A program made the position numbers and the translations under genes. A DNA stretch of 64,000 nucleotides from positions 248,001 to 312,000 of the forward strand of contig NW_008806275.1 in assembly GCF_000400465.1 (NCBI RefSeq). Reading direction: 5' to 3'. Source of the DNA: Wallemia ichthyophaga EXF-994. Lineage: Eukaryota; Basidiomycota; Wallemiomycetes; Wallemiales; Wallemiaceae. The notes below the pieces were generated by a model that had not been told where the DNA came from, made no database searches, and was given only the letters and a program-made list of their open reading frames with translations. Positions 32,986 to 44,378 of the stretch are shown here, piece by piece (position 1 is the stretch's first letter; each line of letters starts with the position of its first letter).

Positions 32986-33407
32986 ATGTAACACGTTGGA
33001 AGCCGTACTAAACGGTGACGACTAAGCTCCTTTTCGGCCATCGTTTTCAGTATTCATCCGCGTTATCGCAATGTACCTTATTTGAGAGAACAATGACTTT
33101 TACGCATGGCTGACTAAGGCGGCCTAGCCGGTATCTTCTAAAACGAGTGAAACACACCATGCATGTCAATAAAAGTGCGCTGTATATTGTGATTTATTTA
33201 TGCGCCATTTTGTTTCATTTTGAGGTGGATTAATCGATATTTCTCAATTTTTGCACATGCAGGCACACCCCACCGCCTTGAGACAACCCTTTTTTGAGAG
33301 ATGCATGACGAGTATTCAGATGGTGTGGAGGTGTGCGTAAGTGTAACGAGTTGTAAGGCTAGTACATCCTGGCTAATGCGTGTCGTGAGCGTGTCGAGTA
33401 CACCTCT
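32986..33407. other. intergenic region
   Basis: 422 bp: promoter of the HMG-box gene and the 3' flank of the methyltransferase gene. No ORF, RNA or repeat recognised. Confidence 0.5.
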
Positions 33408-34082
33408 TTATACCCTCCTCAGGGCGATAAAGTGGTGATGTACCTCAGGTCTGTGCACCGCTCTACCATCTCCATCGCTTGATGTTGCATCTTGTGCGCG
33501 TATCGACCACCGCTTCTCAATCCGCCAGGCGGGGCACTCGGCAAGGACCTCGAACCTGAATGGCGAGTAGGAGCAGAGTAACCACCATCCGCCGCATCTA
33601 ACGACACGTGCTAGATTCAACGCAAGCGCATATACCGGACTATGGAGTGTCCCTGGGGAATCCGTAGTGGTCGAAATGGTCCAAGTGTCCTCAACCATGA
33701 CATCTGCGCCGGTGCTCATCGAATCGGCACAGCACTTGTCAACGACAATGTCTACGGGTGGTAGTATCTTCTCTAACTGGCGTGCGTCAAGAAGGTCTGC
33801 AGTGTGGTATATTTGGTGGTCTTCGCCGTTCAACTGTCTAGCCCGGTTTATGGCTTCAAGGGAGTAATCAATATTGTATATTTGAGCAGCACTGTTGATG
33901 CTGTGGATAGATTTCGATAGCCTGCTGTTCCCGCAACCGATATGTGCTATAGCTTTAGCGTGACTATCATCGATCCACGCAGCCGTCTGCTCAATGAACA
34001 CATCCCCGCCTATCAACCACTCAAATTCATTCTCTTGCTTAAATCGCCTATCCCAATACGAAGATTTCCAAAATTCTGTCAT
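33408..34082 (-). CDS. class I SAM methyltransferase, EEF1AKMT4/METTL13-like
   Basis: Intronless, 224 aa. It starts with FWKSSYWDRRFKQENEFEW, a signature of lysine methyltransferases near METTL13 and EEF1AKMT4. The SAM site is HIGCGNSRLSKSIH, and YNIDYSLEAINRAR gives the acidic residue after strand 2. VDIVVDKCCADSM is the motif IV region. Family members methylate translation elongation factor 1A or other proteins; the substrate here is not known. The start is 43 bp from DBP9's. Confidence 0.75.
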   Translation of the reverse strand: MTEFWKSSYWDRRFKQENEFEWLIGGDVFIEQTAAWIDDSHAKAIAHIGCGNSRLSKSIHSINSAAQIYNIDYSLEAINRARQLNGEDHQIYHTADLLDARQLEKILPPVDIVVDKCCADSMSTGADVMVEDTWTISTTTDSPGTLHSPVYALALNLARVVRCGGWWLLCSYSPFRFEVLAECPAWRIEKRWSIRAQDATSSDGDGRAVHRPEVHHHFIALRRV

Positions 34083-34125
34083 TTTAACTCCTTCAACCGC
34101 GTCTGCAACGAGGAAGACGTGAAAA
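34083..34125. promoter_or_regulatory. 43-bp divergent promoter (methyltransferase / DBP9)
   Basis: The ATGs of the two divergent genes are 43 bp apart. Confidence 0.55.
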
Positions 34126-35992
34126 ATGGCAGAATCATTCGCTAAATTTGATCATTTACTCGATAAGCGTTTACTGCGCTCACTCGCGGATATGGGATTC
34201 GCAACACCCACGCTCATACAAGCCAAAGCAGTCCCAATCGGCGTTGACGGCAAGGATATTCTTGCTCGTGCAAAGACAGGATCTGGGAAAACGCTGGCGT
34301 ATTTGCTGCCAATTGTTCAGAATCTACTCCGTGATAAGGAGAAAGAGAGCGAAGATGTTCATAAACCTGCTTGCAGAGCTTTGATTTTGGTTCCTACGAG
34401 AGAATTGAGTGAACAGATAAGCTCACATCTTAAATCACTCGTTAAATATTCATCCAATGAAATATCTCATGTGAACCTCGCTGGGTCCGGAACAGACAAC
34501 AAATTTCAACGTTTACTCCTCAGTGACAAACCTGATATAGTTATAAGCACGCCATCGAGACTTATTGGTCATCTCCAATCAAAGGCTATTACCCTTGATA
34601 GCTTGAAATGCTTGACTATCGATGAGGCTGATTTGATTCTGTCGTACGGTCACGCAGATGACGTTAAGGCGCTACTTAAAGGTGGTTATCTGCCAAAAAT
34701 CTACCAATCCTTCCTCATGTCTGCAACTATGACTAGTGATGTTGATAAATTGCGCGGAATGGTCCTCAGAAACCCTGCTATCCTAACTCTCAGAGACGAC
34801 GAAGATGGCAGCAGCAACCTCAAACAATACTACGTAAAATGTCCAGAGAATGACAAATACCTCCTCACTTATGTTATACTCAAGCTCAAGCTGATCAAAG
34901 GAAAGGTTATCATGTTTGTCAATAGTGTTGAGAGAGGTTTCAAATTGAGGCTGTTCCTTGAGGCTTTCGGTATTAGAGCCGTTGTCCTGAATAGGGAGTT
35001 ACCCATCAATTCACGTTTTCATATCGTTCAAGAATTTAACAAAGGAGTGTATGATTACATGATTGCTACAGATGAGGCTGGTGCTTTCGATCAACAGGAG
35101 GAAGATGATGAGGAGAGCGATGAAAGTGAAGATGATGAAAACAGCTCATCAGACGAGGATGACGACGTGGACAAGGAGATTGACGCTGTGCTTTCTTCCG
35201 CAGATGAAGAAGATGCAGCTGTCGCCATTCCGTCAGCAGCTGCGCCTAAGAAACGCAAAAGAGAGAAAGGTAAAGAGAAAGAGGACAGCAAAGACACCAA
35301 GGAAAGTAAGAAAGCCAAAACTACCAAGAAGGGTGAAAAAGAGTTTGGTGTTTCTCGTGGTATTGATTTCGTCGATGTTGCATGCGTCGTCAACTTTGAT
35401 TTACCAAAGAACATGTCGTCATATGTACACAGAGTTGGTAGGACTGCAAGAGCTGGTCGCACAGGTATCAGTTTGTCATTCGTCGTTGACAACGAGAAGA
35501 AGAGCAAGAGAAATGAGGAGAAATTTTGGAAGAGAATAGCTAAGAGACAGGAGAGCAAAGGAGGTGTGCATAACTGGGATTTTGATTGGAAACAAGTTGA
35601 AGGATTCAAGTATAGAGTTAGTGATGCACTCAGGATGGTGACACCACATGCTGTCAGAGAGGCTAGAGTGAAGGAGTTGAAGAATGAGATATTGAATAAC
35701 GACAAGTTAAAGGTATGTTGAGTGGATATTTCACTAGACGTTCTAACAAAAAAAAAAGGCGCACTTTGAAGATAATCCAAATGATTATGAATTCTTAAAG
35801 CATGATAAGCCATTACATCCAATGAGACAGCAGCCACATCTCAAACATGTTCCTGGATACTTGATGCCACGTATAGCAGGAGTCAAGCAGCCAACGACAC
35901 CGAATCTTAACCCAGACAAGATTGGATTTAACAAGCGTAACAAGAACAAGCAAAAGAAGAAGGATCCGCTTAAAAAGTTTTCTAGAAAGTAG
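34126..35992 (+). CDS. DBP9: DEAD-box RNA helicase Dbp9 (DDX56)
   Basis: Exons 34126..35712 and 35759..35992; 606 aa. Motifs in order: Q motif (GFATPTLIQAKAVP), I AKTGSGKT near 49, Ia PTREL, GG-like LAGSGTDN, II DEAD, III SAT, then the C-terminal domain with a family insert and HRVGRTARAG. Between residues ~320 and 410 an acidic then Lys-rich insert interrupts the helicase core before SRGIDFVDV, a hallmark of Dbp9. The last exon ends in a basic KKKDPLKKFSRK. Dbp9 acts in 60S ribosomal subunit assembly in the nucleolus. The 3' acceptor follows an A-rich run. Confidence 0.92.
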
Positions 35993-36452
35993 ATGTACAT
36001 GTAAAGATTTATTTTATCTGTAAATTCACATAAATAACTCAATTGCCAAGCGAAATAGAATTCTTTGTCTGGAATGTCTTCGCGACTGAAGGGATATGCG
36101 GAGTGAATCAGATATGAATGCAGGTGAATATTCAAAGGAAAAGGCTAAAATTTAGTGCAAATGCTAAAGTTTAGTAGCAAATTCAAATAAAGAGTTATAA
36201 TTCTGTTTGTTTTATTGAGATTTATTTTGAATGAAAATTTACAAGAAAAGAGCGAGAATTCTATTGGTTATGCAGAATGAAAAGCGTAGGCAGAGATGAA
36301 TATGCATGCCAGTCCAAAGTTTGATCACCTACAATCACCAGAATATTAGCAGTCCTTTAATAAAAACCAAAACAAAACATCTTGTTAAATGTGAGTGTTT
36401 GAGGGTTATAAAGTGAATTGAAACTAATAAGATATCAAGCAGTTGGCCTTGA
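35993..36452. other. intergenic region
   Basis: 460 bp, AT-rich, between DBP9 and the CON7-like gene, both plus strand. Holds the promoter of the latter. No other feature seen. Confidence 0.5.
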
Positions 36453-37613
36453 ATGTTTAGTGTACAATCACCGTCATCTTTTCATCAATCCTCAACCCAA
36501 CATAATCATCAAAGTGATTTCACTATCAATCCATTCGATAGTATTCTCCCTCTACACGACGCGATACTTGACTTTAACGGGAATAAGATTTTCAATGATC
36601 TCGACTTTATCAATAATCTACCAAAGGCTGTGTCTCCAGTGACGACAACACCACTACTCACACCTCAGCCGCATATACCACCGACTATAAACATACCAGC
36701 GCCAGAGCCTCGACCATCCACAAGTGAAGGTGTCGTTCGTAAGCCATTGGAAAGGTCAAACACTAATGTTAGACCAAACAACAAACACAATCAGACACTC
36801 AGTTTGAAGACACTTGATGGCAGAAGGGGTAGCAATCAACCAAAGACTAAAAGACAGAGAAGACGACACGATGAGATTGAAAGGTTTTATCATTGTGGTT
36901 TCAATGGCTGCACAAAGTCTTATGGAACTCTGAATCATCTTAATGCACACGTGATATTTCAAAAACACGGTCCAAAAAGGTTACCAAGTGAATTCAAGGA
37001 AATACGTGAATACCAGAGAAACAGAAAAAAGGAAGAGTTGAAGCTGAAGAAGATGTTTGAAGATGAAGCTACGAGTGTTAGTGTTGGTGGTACATCTACC
37101 AATACACCATTAACAACGCCGTATGATGAGACGCTGCCAGCATTACCCAGCTCAGCACCACCAACACAAACATCATTCAGTGATAATGTTCAGGATATAA
37201 ATCACGATGATCTGTTGATCAAGTTGAGCGAGAGTGGAGGAGTTGGATATGGTGATGTGGGCGTGGGCGTCGGTGTAAGTGAATTAAATGGAGGTGATTT
37301 GGGTACAGGTGATATAAGTACAGGTGATGTAGGCATGCCATTCAGTGCACCAGTAACCAAGACATCATTCTTTGGTGGAGAAGAGGTGAGCAACGATGAT
37401 AATGACAATGGCATGGACTTCAGTGAAGCAATCGAGAGAAACCTGAGCACGCTCACACTCCCTGAAAATCTTTCAGAAGCGTTAAGCTTGATGGACAGGC
37501 AATCTAGCAGTGTAAGCAGTGAAGATGAAACGGTCAGCACAGTTGATAACATGATGACGCCATTGCCACTATCGCTCTCGGTTGATAACAACTTTATGAA
37601 TATGATGAATTGA
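36453..37613 (+). CDS. C2H2 zinc-finger factor, CON7-like
   Basis: Intronless as read, 386 aa. A single C2H2 finger near residues 149-172 (YHCGFNGCTKSYGTLNHLNA, then HVIFQKH) is followed by GPKRLPSEFKEIREYQ and a Lys-rich helix. Finger plus EFKEIR extension is the conserved block of CON7, which regulates morphogenesis genes in filamentous fungi; here the upstream RRRHDEIER also matches. The rest is Ser/Thr/Asp-rich. Its last 20 bp overlap the convergent NDP-kinase-like gene. An additional 5' exon upstream of 36453 cannot be excluded. Confidence 0.78.
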   Translation: MFSVQSPSSFHQSSTQHNHQSDFTINPFDSILPLHDAILDFNGNKIFNDLDFINNLPKAVSPVTTTPLLTPQPHIPPTINIPAPEPRPSTSEGVVRKPLERSNTNVRPNNKHNQTLSLKTLDGRRGSNQPKTKRQRRRHDEIERFYHCGFNGCTKSYGTLNHLNAHVIFQKHGPKRLPSEFKEIREYQRNRKKEELKLKKMFEDEATSVSVGGTSTNTPLTTPYDETLPALPSSAPPTQTSFSDNVQDINHDDLLIKLSESGGVGYGDVGVGVGVSELNGGDLGTGDISTGDVGMPFSAPVTKTSFFGGEEVSNDDNDNGMDFSEAIERNLSTLTLPENLSEALSLMDRQSSSVSSEDETVSTVDNMMTPLPLSLSVDNNFMNMMN

Positions 37614-38019
37614 AAAGAATGTTAATCTCATTGATAGCTTCTTCCTGATTGGATGAACCGTGAAAAGTGTTGCGCGTGTCTGTTAAGCCATATAGGGATC
37701 TTAGAGTGTGTGGCTGTGTGTACTTGGAAAGATAAACTTTATTTGGACCAATTAAGTTACGCCATTTCTGGATTGCGTCTTGGCCCGATAAGACATAGCA
37801 ATGTATCGAACCTGAGGACATGGAGAGAAGGAGTCTTCGAAAGTAGAATTTGTTAGCGTGTTCATTATAAAACGCGTCAAGTTGAGCGTGAGTTGGATTG
37901 AAGTGTTTGTACTGGATGATATCCAAGCCTGAATTTCTCATGTGTTGCTCAATTTTGCTCAAAATTTGAGAATTAATGGAAATCGAAGGTTTTACGATGG
38001 CTAGCGTTGTTGAATGCAT
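37594..38019 (-). CDS. nucleoside diphosphate kinase-like protein
   Basis: Intronless, 141 aa. It starts [11 protein letters not shown], the NDPK beta-1 signature (TxAIVKP). Then come YFRRLLLSMSSG, VLSGQDAIQKWRNLIGP, the LRSLYG segment and RNTFHGSSNQEEA with the catalytic His in the H-G-S context. Spacing is shorter and residues differ from housekeeping Ynk1-type kinases (FHGS after NT, Gly-to-Tyr changes), so it belongs to the NME5/NME7-like group; activity is uncertain. Its ATG lies within 40 bp of the YTH gene's start. Confidence 0.75.
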   Translation of the reverse strand: MHSTTLAIVKPSISINSQILSKIEQHMRNSGLDIIQYKHFNPTHAQLDAFYNEHANKFYFRRLLLSMSSGSIHCYVLSGQDAIQKWRNLIGPNKVYLSKYTQPHTLRSLYGLTDTRNTFHGSSNQEEAINEINILFNSSYS

Positions 38020-39416
38020 TATAAACAAGCGAATACACCTTTGCTTTCAACGTTGAGGATGAACCACGAGCAGCCCACGCTGAATAGGACAGGATCACTG
38101 CCAAATAAGCAATTTCATGTAAATTCGCTTAATGATATTGATCCACATCAATCTATCGATGATCTTGAGAGGGAAATTGAATACACGAGGCTATCTAATC
38201 AGGGAATTAGACGCCATCAGTCTTTAACATATGGACATAAGAACTATCCAATCAAATTAGAGCACTACGATCAGCCTAGCAGGCGCAATAACAAGAAACT
38301 AAACCTGATCACTGACTTTAACGACTTGTCCATCCCCGCACAACCTGCATCGGCATCTGCTTACGTTCCTCCAATTGGACACAGCTCAGGCATGCACCAG
38401 CATCCTACGCATATACACCAACCACCGCCACCACCGCTCTCTGCCACTGCGGCTCTTTGGAACAACCAAGATAGACAGTCTGTGGTGGGTATGGCACCTT
38501 CTTCTCAATGGAGGTGTGTTCATTCGCATACCCTCGCTTTCTCTGCTTACATGCCTTTAGATTCGATCCTATCACTGGTCAACCTCTCACTCCTCCACCA
38601 CCACCCCCCAAGAAATCCTTACACTCGAGACTACGCCAACAACATCAACCTATCAACACCCCTCTCCCTCCTTCTCCTCCAGCCACCGACATTCATTCGA
38701 TGATCGCAATGAACGGCTACAACCCAACTCAGTTCGATCTCAATCCAAAACACGCCAGATTTTTCGTCATCAAATCCTACACTGAAGACGACGTTCACAA
38801 ATCTCTCAAGTACAACATTTGGGCTTCCACTGAACTCGGCAATCAGAGGTTGGATAAAGCATTCAATGAGAGTGCCAATAAAGGTCCTATTTACCTCTTC
38901 TTCAGTGTAAACGCTTCTGGTCACTTTTGCGGTATGGCTCAGATGCTCACACACGTCGATTACGCCACTTCATCCTCTGTCTGGTCTCAGAATGATAAAT
39001 GGAAGGGTGTCTTCAAACTCAGATGGATCTTCATTAAAGACATTCCAAATTCTACTCTCAGACATATAAAACTACTCAACACGAATGAAAAGAAACCTGT
39101 GACTAACAGTAGAGACACTACCGAGCTGCTTGATGACGCCGGTAAAGAAATGCTAAATATCTTCTTCCAATTTAACTCTAGGACTAGTTTGTTACAAGAC
39201 TTTGACTTTTATGAAATTCAGTCGATTCAAAAGGGCGGCAGCGGTGGCAGTGGTGGTGTCGGGGGTATTGGCGGTGTCAGTAGTGGAGTCAGTGTTGGCA
39301 GCGGTAGTAGTACAACCCCTACATTTAGCCCACCAAATCAACCACTTCATCCAGCTTATCAATTCCAGCCTTCAAACCCATACTCATTTGCTAATCTCGG
39401 TCAACAAGGATGGTGA
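38014..39416 (+). CDS. YTH-domain m6A-RNA reader
   Basis: Exons 38014..38513 and 38561..39416; 451 aa, or 436 if the second in-frame ATG at 38059 is used. The N-terminal ~220 residues are disordered and Pro/His/Asn-rich. The YTH domain, about residues 245-385, shows [66 protein letters not shown] and [15 protein letters not shown]. The cage Trp residues expected to hold N6-methyladenosine are present (WAS and VWSQND). C-terminal Gly/Ser run then Pro-rich tail. YTHDF-like proteins bind methylated mRNA. The 38014 ATG overlaps the divergent gene's ATG in the palindrome ATGCAT, so 38059 may be the real start. Confidence 0.88.
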
Positions 39417-39611
39417 TCTCTCTTTCTCTCTGTTCACATTACACTACATTTACTTATAGACATAGCTCAAACTGCGATCCTTTAATCCTCTTGAATAGCT
39501 GAATATTGCTTATATTTCACTCCGTATCTCCACTGCTATACACTCTAATTTGCTACTGTTAAGTATTATTGATAACATGAAACATATTATTTAAGACGGT
39601 ATATAAATAAA

Positions 39612-41042
39612 TCAATCTGATTTTGCGTTGGGTTGGTTCCAGCTGAGCAGGCCAAGATCGCCCACTCGGCGTGGTCTAATGAGTTGCCTGAGGGTAAATA
39701 CCATTCCTACAGCAACGCAGAAAGCTGCAATGGAAATATAAGCTATACCCAGAAAGTTATTTCTACCACCAGCCCATGTCACAGTAGTGAATACGATACT
39801 CTTCTTCCCACCAAATTGTTTCACGGGGTAATTCATATGTGCCGTCAATTCGTAAGTACCCGTTTCCATAACCTCGTCGTCATTCCTGAAGTACAGTTTC
39901 GCAAAGTCCGGGAAGGCAGCGGGACGCATCCACACCATGAAATGCTCATCTTGGGACAAATGCGGCAGAGGGTGTTCGTTACTGTACACACCGCCCGGAA
40001 AGCGTTCTACCCAATTAGGTGGAGGCACATAAGGTTCGTTTCCTGGCGGAGCATTTTCTGGATATTCGTATTTCTTACCCTCGTGCGACCATGTAATACC
40101 TTTGTCAGTCATGTTGTAATTCCTATCCACATCCCCGCTAACGCCATTGAGCTGTCTGGGGAGTGTAAACGTGTCATTGAAGACGCTGTTCGCTATCAGC
40201 CCGCAAGGATAGATAGGCTTGTTATCTGCGGTCCGTCCGAGCGGCTTGCAGTCCCCGTCGTGCAGCTCCTTCGCGGTGCGGTACTGACCCTGGAACTGCT
40301 TCTGATCGAACGACTTGACATACCGCCGGTGATTCTGGTAGTATCTGTTCAGCTTGTAGTACATGAACACCCCTGGCTGCATATCGCCCGGCACGTCGTA
40401 TCTGATTGTGCATCCGCGCCGCTCGAGTGGGTTCTCGGCGCTGTCATTCGCACTGTACTGCCAGCGCGGCGGCGCGGCCCCTTCAAATGTAGGATAGGAG
40501 TATGCCGTCGCTGGCATGTCCCCGAATGTACCATCGCGTGGTGCGAGTGTGTCGCAATCGGTGTACGTCAGCGTGAACTCGTGTACCTGTGCAACGTCAA
40601 TAAAGATTCAACTTAGTCCGCACACTCTACCCACTCTATTCGAGTACGACAGCAGGACTGCACCGATAGGCGCAAAGATAAGGCCGATCAGGAAGAGCGT
40701 CGGCAGGACCTGCTTCGGTGTAAGGATGGGCTGCCATGCACGCAGCCGCTGCTGTTTGAATGCTGTGTCTGCAACGTGCGTCAGCGCTGGCCTTGGTCTT
40801 CGTTATGGGCTAGTAAGCCTTGACATACTCCCGGGCATACGCATCTTCTTCTTCTTGGGTTCTCCTCCTCCCGTTTCTTTGTTAGCTCCTCTTTCTCCAT
40901 CATCTTCACCCTGCCTCTCGCCCGCTCCGCCGCGGTCGCCCTCGTCGGTCCCGCTTACTGCGTCCAACTCGTGCTCATTCTCATTCTCATTAGAATCGGT
41001 GTGCTTGTGTGCATTACGTGAGTGTCTGCGATGTAAAGTCAT
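39612..41042 (-). CDS. CDC50: P4-ATPase (flippase) subunit Cdc50/Lem3
   Basis: Exons complement(39612..40586, 40635..40768, 40841..41042); 436 aa. A hydrophilic Glu/Gly/Lys-rich cytosolic N terminus is followed by [14 protein letters not shown] and helix 1 ([20 protein letters not shown]). A Cys-containing ectodomain begins YTDCDTLA and includes [27 protein letters not shown] and [14 protein letters not shown]. Helix 2 is [20 protein letters not shown]. This is the full CDC50/LEM3 fold with the two membrane spans in the right places. It chaperones and co-functions with phospholipid flippases at Golgi, endosome or plasma membrane. Splices restore the conserved N-terminal HTAFKQQR and SNRVHEFTL joints. 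Confidence 0.92.
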
Positions 41043-41359
41043 GCTTGTATCCTTTGCGCTCGCTATTTCCCGCCCCTCGCTTGCTGATCGCCGTTATCGC
41101 GAGAGCTGTAATGCACACTGCTGCGAAACCAGCTTACGTCAGCAAGTGGGATTTAAAATGAGCATATGGGTATGTGAGCTCAGAATTATTTAATGCACCA
41201 CACATTTACAAACAAACACCTCTCCTTACCCCTTCCCACATGAATTGCTCCAGTGGATTGTTGGATATGAGTTTAGCAAATGGTATACAAAATGCCAAAA
41301 CTGTTAAAAATATGCAGATAAAGTTAAAAGTCAGAAACTGACTGTACGAGTGCAAAAAA
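41043..41359. other. intergenic region
   Basis: 317 bp between CDC50's start and the 3' side of the tRNA. Promoter of CDC50; nothing else recognised. Confidence 0.5.
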
Positions 41360-41440
41360 TGCGAGGTATGGGAATCGAACCCATAGCCTCTCGCTACCAC
41401 TCATGGAAGGCGAGAATCATAACCATTAGACCAACCACGC
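41360..41440 (-). tRNA. tRNA-Gly(UCC) with a short intron
   Basis: The minus strand from 41440 folds as a tRNA: D-arm region TGGTCTAATGGTTATGA, anticodon stem CTCGC/GCGAG, loop starting CT-TCC-A (anticodon UCC), T arm ATGGGTTCGATTCCCAT, acceptor ending CTCGC with discriminator A at 41360. Between position 37 and the 3' anticodon stem there are about eight or nine extra bases, a very short canonical-position intron. A run of six T (41354-41359 on the complement) follows as Pol III terminator. One acceptor-stem pair (position 4) reads U-U. Confidence 0.88.
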
Positions 41441-42980
41441 TTGATGGGGATTAATAGTTTTATAATTTATATAAATGTCAAAACAAAATATTTTCAACTA
41501 CCCTTACCATGTTTGGAGAAGCTTTCTTATAATTTTGGCTGTTTTCGTCTGTGTACTTTATCCGTGATTTCGATATTATCTTCTCATCTGATACCAAAAG
41601 AATTAGGGAGGATAAATATACACCAAGACTTAGATATACCTGCAATACTTAAAGCAAACCCTTATAAGTTAGCCGCTACGTCACAGCACAATTTCTGGGG
41701 AATGCAAGCATTGAGTATGAATAGGGGTAGACTTTTGGTATTAAATGAGTGTGAAATTATTAAAAAGGGTTCCCGTTTAGTATTAGCGCTTTATCGTGCT
41801 GTTGATGGCCCATTGTCTAGTCAACTTTGGCTTGTTGTTCGACTTCTACTTTTGGTTGTCCATTGCCCCACCCCCTCCAACTTGTGTCTTGCGAGGTTTG
41901 GTATTACTCTAGGGACCTATAGGATAAGAGAAGTAGTTTTCAAACCACAGAGGGTGTAAGAGATAGCTACTTAGGAAGTAGACCTTCATCACTAGTCCCA
42001 ATTCTTTGAAATGAACTAGCAAAATTATCGTGTTGACAGCCAATGAAGCAACCAACAAGATAAAGCCAAGAAGATTCATTCTGGTAGCGCTGTTGGCAGT
42101 TGACCTAAAAGAAGGAAAGGGCAGGGAGATGGTAAAGGATAAGGTACAATGTTAGAGAAGGTGTTTTGGTTATGGCTACAGCTTCACATTAAAATCACAG
42201 GAATGTAAGAGATCATAATAAAGTTGTACATATTACTCTGTGTCAATTTAGTTAGATATTCAACTTGATATTGCTCTAGTTACATCTATTAGGAGCATAT
42301 AAAACCATATGAGCGAGCTATGATGATGAAATTTGCACTCTATTCATACCCTACATGTTGACCTCACTCTCGCAATCATATTGCTCAATAACTGGTACTC
42401 TGGTCGATAATGCGTGCATCTTCGTTGTAATAGCTTATTTTGAATGCTTCAAAAAATAACCATTACGATAGTGCTATTTATAGCTTCAATATTGCAACAA
42501 AAGTGCAAAGCGCTTTGGTATCGCTCAGTGTTTCTGACAAACTGGTAGCGCAGCCATACAACCCGTTTTAAAATGAAGAAATACAGCCTTGAGCTATATT
42601 GACCTATAAGAAAAGTCCTTCCTCCAATATACGACTTGTCGAAATTCACTGATCAGAACTAGACACTCGATTTCACAGTTAGGCTGATACCAACTTTTCT
42701 TTGGGTAATTCGCTTATTATAAACTTGAAGTGAGGCAGATTGATGTTTTCCTTTTACTCCAGCCAGATTGATTCTTGTGGAAGCCGCCTAAGTCTAAGCA
42801 GCTGATGACGCAACACACGTTTGAAGACTTAGTACTTATGCTATTAGGGTAATTGCAGAATTCGTATTTTTTTTTATGCGTATGCGCCTAGTGGAGTCCG
42901 CGAGTGCCTCCGTCGGAGCACATATGAGGGAGTTGAGATGACACTGTGGCCAAAGAATGGAATGCTCAATGACGATTTCG
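41441..42980. other. gene-poor region 5' of the tRNA
   Basis: About 1.5 kb, AT-rich. One plus-strand frame is open from the tRNA edge to 41959 without a convincing ATG or recognised domain (it contains KANPYKLAATSQHNFWGMQA and a hydrophobic stretch); it may be a relic. Otherwise no gene seen. Confidence 0.4.
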
Positions 42981-42989
42981 TCATAACAC

Positions 42990-43545
42990 CGTAAAGATTG
43001 TAACATAAAGATTGTAACCCTGGGCAATGCTGACATCATTCTATCTAAGGTGCGCGTGGGAGCGCTTGATATCCTCCGCATTTACCTTATTGTGCGCTAC
43101 AGAGCGATATCGAATTGCATCTTCCGAGCGGTGCGCTGGGCGCGATGGGAGCCGTAGGGATATAGTATTGCGACATGGCTTAGATCCTTCACATAGCTAT
43201 CCATAAAACCTTGGAGCAATTTCAAAGCTGTGGATATTGGGTGGGTGGAGGACATAGTAGAAGACTAGAGATGCTGCAGATGCTGCGAAAATCACGGGTG
43301 TATATTGCCCATATAAATAATCGTTGTTGCCCCTTGTGACCATTTGCAGGGTAGGTTTAGCAAAATAAATTCGATGGAGTTACTGTCGCTTATGAGCGCC
43401 TCCCAGCGTATCATCTGAACATTCAAACGCATCCGCTAACTCCCACTCGCCTGAGGTCATCATTGGTGTAGAGCCGAGTCACAAATTGAGTGATTTCTAT
43501 ATTCAACAGGGGAGTAAATATTAAGAGACAAACATAATAAATCTA
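42990..43545 (-). repeat. dispersed repeat family, copy D (inverted)
   Basis: The complement of this stretch matches copies A and C: it carries the shared start (GTTGAATATAGAAATCACTC), the TGACTCGGCT segment and, further, GTCGCAATACTATATCCCT and GATATCGCTCTGTAGCGC, at clearly lower identity beyond the inverted-repeat border at 43318. It lacks the palindrome block of A and C. Confidence 0.6.
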
Positions 43546-43741
43546 TAAACGCATCAGACCTGTCCATTAGTCCTCTTCATCCATCTATCGCACGTAATTT
43601 TCAGGCCGAGCGGAGAGAAGACAAGGACCGAGAAACGCAAGAAACGGGTATGAATAGGGTAAAATGACATCAGATGGTTTCAAGATATGCGAGAAATTTC
43701 TATTCCAAATTTAAAGCATTTACCGCGCAAATTATGTCCGT

Positions 43742-43990
43742 CTAGATGTCTTTGGATTTGTTTGGCGTCTGACTTTGTTGCGTATCTACGCTATACGAGT
43801 GAATTTTGACGCGTTCAGGATTTATGAAAATGTACCAAAAACACATGGGCCAAGTGATAAAACTGCCGACGATGAGGAGCTTAATAGAGTATTCCAGATG
43901 TGATGCGCAATTTATCAGTACTATCATGCTAAAAAGTAAAGAAAAGACTGCTATAATTGTAAAACATACTACGTGCTCAAATCGGTCCAT
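43742..43990 (-). CDS. possible small two-helix membrane protein (left copy)
   Basis: An 82-codon frame with a true ATG (MDRFEHVVCFTIIAVFSLLF start). Two hydrophobic segments (TIIAVFSLLFSMIVLIN and KLLIVGSFITWPMCFWYIF) end in a hydrophilic Gln/Lys tail. The identical frame lies in the right arm at 60642-60890. Identity of the whole repeat means this is not evidence of selection. Upstream frames could form further exons (one holds another hydrophobic helix) but no consistent splicing was found. Unrecognised. Confidence 0.3.
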   Translation of the reverse strand: MDRFEHVVCFTIIAVFSLLFSMIVLINCASHLEYSIKLLIVGSFITWPMCFWYIFINPERVKIHSYSVDTQQSQTPNKSKDI

Positions 43991-44378
43991 AGTTGTAGAA
44001 CTGCGTTGATGGCGGCTGTGAGGATTGGAGATGAGCTGGAGATAAATAGGAAGAATGAAATATTTCAGTTACGGTGATATACTTGGGATCTGCTGCCACA
44101 TTACCATTGATATAGGCTTCGAGCACTAACGCGATGGCTAATTGGAAATACAAAGCCACAGCGAGTTTAATAGCACCTCAGCAACCCCATGCTATATTAT
44201 ATAATGCAATGAATGTGCTAATGAATGTGTCTGATAGTACAGATTGCTGTTTTGTTCTATAAATCTACAAATCTACAGCGGTACTCAATACCAAGTCACA
44301 CCAGGTGATATAATCGTGAAAGTGCTCCAGGCAGTGCAGATATCAGGCTAGCTGATATCTACTTGGACTAGGGAAACC

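Noticed and set aside
41441-41959. 519-nt open frame beside the tRNA as a transposon protein
   Set aside because: No ATG at its start, no recognised motif and no terminal repeats; insufficient to call a mobile element.
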